Assembly (NCBI GenBank): GCA_033791545.1
Contig: JASJGL010000107.1
Coordinates: forward strand, 1 to 7,084
DNA from: Antarcticimicrobium sp033791545
Lineage (GTDB): Bacteria; Pseudomonadota; Alphaproteobacteria; Rhodobacterales; Rhodobacteraceae
Reading direction: 5' to 3'
Length of the DNA: 7,084 bases
The notes under the pieces were generated by a model. That model was not told the origin of the DNA and searched no databases. It saw only the letters and a list, made by a program, of their open reading frames with translations. Below, piece by piece: positions 6,634 to 7,084 of the stretch (positions within the stretch are counted from its first letter, which is position 1; every line of letters starts with the position of its first letter). Both the position numbers and the translations under genes were made by a program.

Positions 6634-6699
6634 CTGGCCGGAAATACTCCGGGGGAGGCGCGGCTTGCCGCGACGGGGGCAGCGCCCCCTCTCCCCGTC
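6634..6699. repeat. Hairpin-rich intergenic element between convergent genes
   Basis: The stretch begins CTGGCCGGAAATACTCC, then contains three inverted repeats. CTCC/GGAG surround a G-run near 6647-6657. CGCGGC-TT-GCCGCG lies at 6659-6672. GGGGGC-AGC-GCCCCC lies at 6675-6689, with an alternative longer pairing of GACGGGG (6672-6678) and CCCCGTC (6693-6699). From memory, similar blocks ending in a GC-rich hairpin occur between genes in many Rhodobacteraceae genomes, so this may be a dispersed repeat. It may also serve as a 3' end structure for hemC transcripts on the other strand, although no T-run follows it there. Confidence 0.4.
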
Positions 6700-6704
6700 C
6701 TGCC

Positions 6705-7084
6705 CTAGTGTCGCCAGTCGAAGAAATGCGGTCCAGCCCGCTGCAGCAGCTTGCGCGCCATCTCCTCGCCCAACGCGGCGCCATCCTCGACAGGACAGCT
6801 TGCGTCGTCGCAGAGTGCTTCGGATCCATCCGGGCGCAGCACCTCACCGCGCAGCCGCAGCGTGCCGCCAGACAATTCCGCCAACCCGGCAATCGGCGTC
6901 TCGCAAGAGCCATCGAGCGTGGCGAGAAAGGCGCGTTCGGCGGCTAGCCGCTGCGCCGTCTCGCCGTCATGGATTGCCGCCAGCATCGCCGCCACGCGGG
7001 AATCGCTTTGTCGCCGTTCGATCCCGATCGCGCCCTGCGCCACGGCGGGCAACATCGCCTCGGGCGCGACCGGGGTCGCGGGTA
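6705..7084 (-). CDS. hemC: Hydroxymethylbilane synthase (porphobilinogen deaminase), C-terminal part
   Basis: Minus-strand frame ending with TAG at 6707-6705 and open to the right edge, so the N-terminal part of the gene lies outside the window. The 126 or so visible residues include PEAMLPAVAQGAIGIE, then AERAFLATLDGSCETPIAG, which are hallmark segments of HemC. The Cys in GSC is the residue that carries the dipyrromethane cofactor. The C-terminal domain ends FFDWRH. The enzyme joins four porphobilinogen units into hydroxymethylbilane in cytoplasmic tetrapyrrole synthesis. An internal ATG at 7055 is not the start, since homology continues upstream of it. The gene is convergent with the catabolic operon and unrelated in function; it marks a core chromosomal gene beside an accessory operon. 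One small oddity is Glu after GSC, where Arg is common. Confidence 0.95.
   Translation of the reverse strand, partial: PATPVAPEAMLPAVAQGAIGIERRQSDSRVAAMLAAIHDGETAQRLAAERAFLATLDGSCETPIAGLAELSGGTLRLRGEVLRPDGSEALCDDASCPVEDGAALGEEMARKLLQRAGPHFFDWRH

Noticed and set aside
5119..6913. Minus-strand open frames opposite UPF0280, DUF1185 and the intergenic region
   Set aside because: They overlap well-supported genes, cross a probable terminator and overlap hemC in another frame; no motif or ribosome site supports them.
1..7084. CRISPR arrays, tRNA or rRNA genes, insertion sequences, attachment sites
   Set aside because: No repeat-spacer pattern, tRNA-like cloverleaf, rRNA segment, transposase or terminal inverted repeats were seen; the window is almost fully coding.

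Overview
The window comes from a GC-rich bacterium, most likely an alphaproteobacterium of the Rhodobacteraceae (roseobacter/Paracoccus group). The clues are the codon use, the gene families present, and an intergenic element at the right end that resembles one I recall as common between genes in that family. The taxonomic call is an inference from sequence style, not a search result.

Layout. Bases 1-135 form a control region. It may include the first codons of a divergent, otherwise off-window gene on the minus strand (26 to 1), a TTGACA box, and a GntR-type operator-like palindrome just upstream of the first gene. Bases 136-6586 are one tightly packed plus-strand operon of four genes: (1) the FAD subunit of a xanthine dehydrogenase-family molybdenum hydroxylase; (2) a fused [2Fe-2S]/molybdopterin subunit of the same enzyme; (3) a 6-hydroxynicotinate reductase-like iron-sulfur flavoprotein; (4) a UPF0280 protein related to the ApbE flavin transferases. 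A fifth gene, a DUF1185/PF06684 'amino acid synthesis' protein, closes the same operon, so there are five coding regions in all. The gene junctions are ATGA overlaps (975-978 and 3716-3719), a 2-nt gap, and an 8-nt overlap, so translational coupling is likely. Bases 6587-6704 hold a probable terminator and a hairpin-rich repeat-like element. Bases 6705-7084 hold the C-terminal part of hemC on the minus strand, convergent with the operon.

How the genes may work together. In the nicotinate fermentation of Eubacterium barkeri, a molybdenum hydroxylase makes 6-hydroxynicotinate and 6-hydroxynicotinate reductase then reduces the ring. That reductase carries a covalently bound flavin plus several Fe-S clusters. 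Here a molybdenum hydroxylase and a homologous reductase are followed at once by an ApbE-like protein. I therefore propose that UPF0280 attaches (or helps attach) flavin to the reductase. No classical enamidase/amidohydrolase is visible, so the DUF1185 protein is a candidate for ring opening or for handling the reduced lactam. The substrate (nicotinate or another N-heteroaromatic) cannot be fixed from this sequence, and both proposals are inferences.
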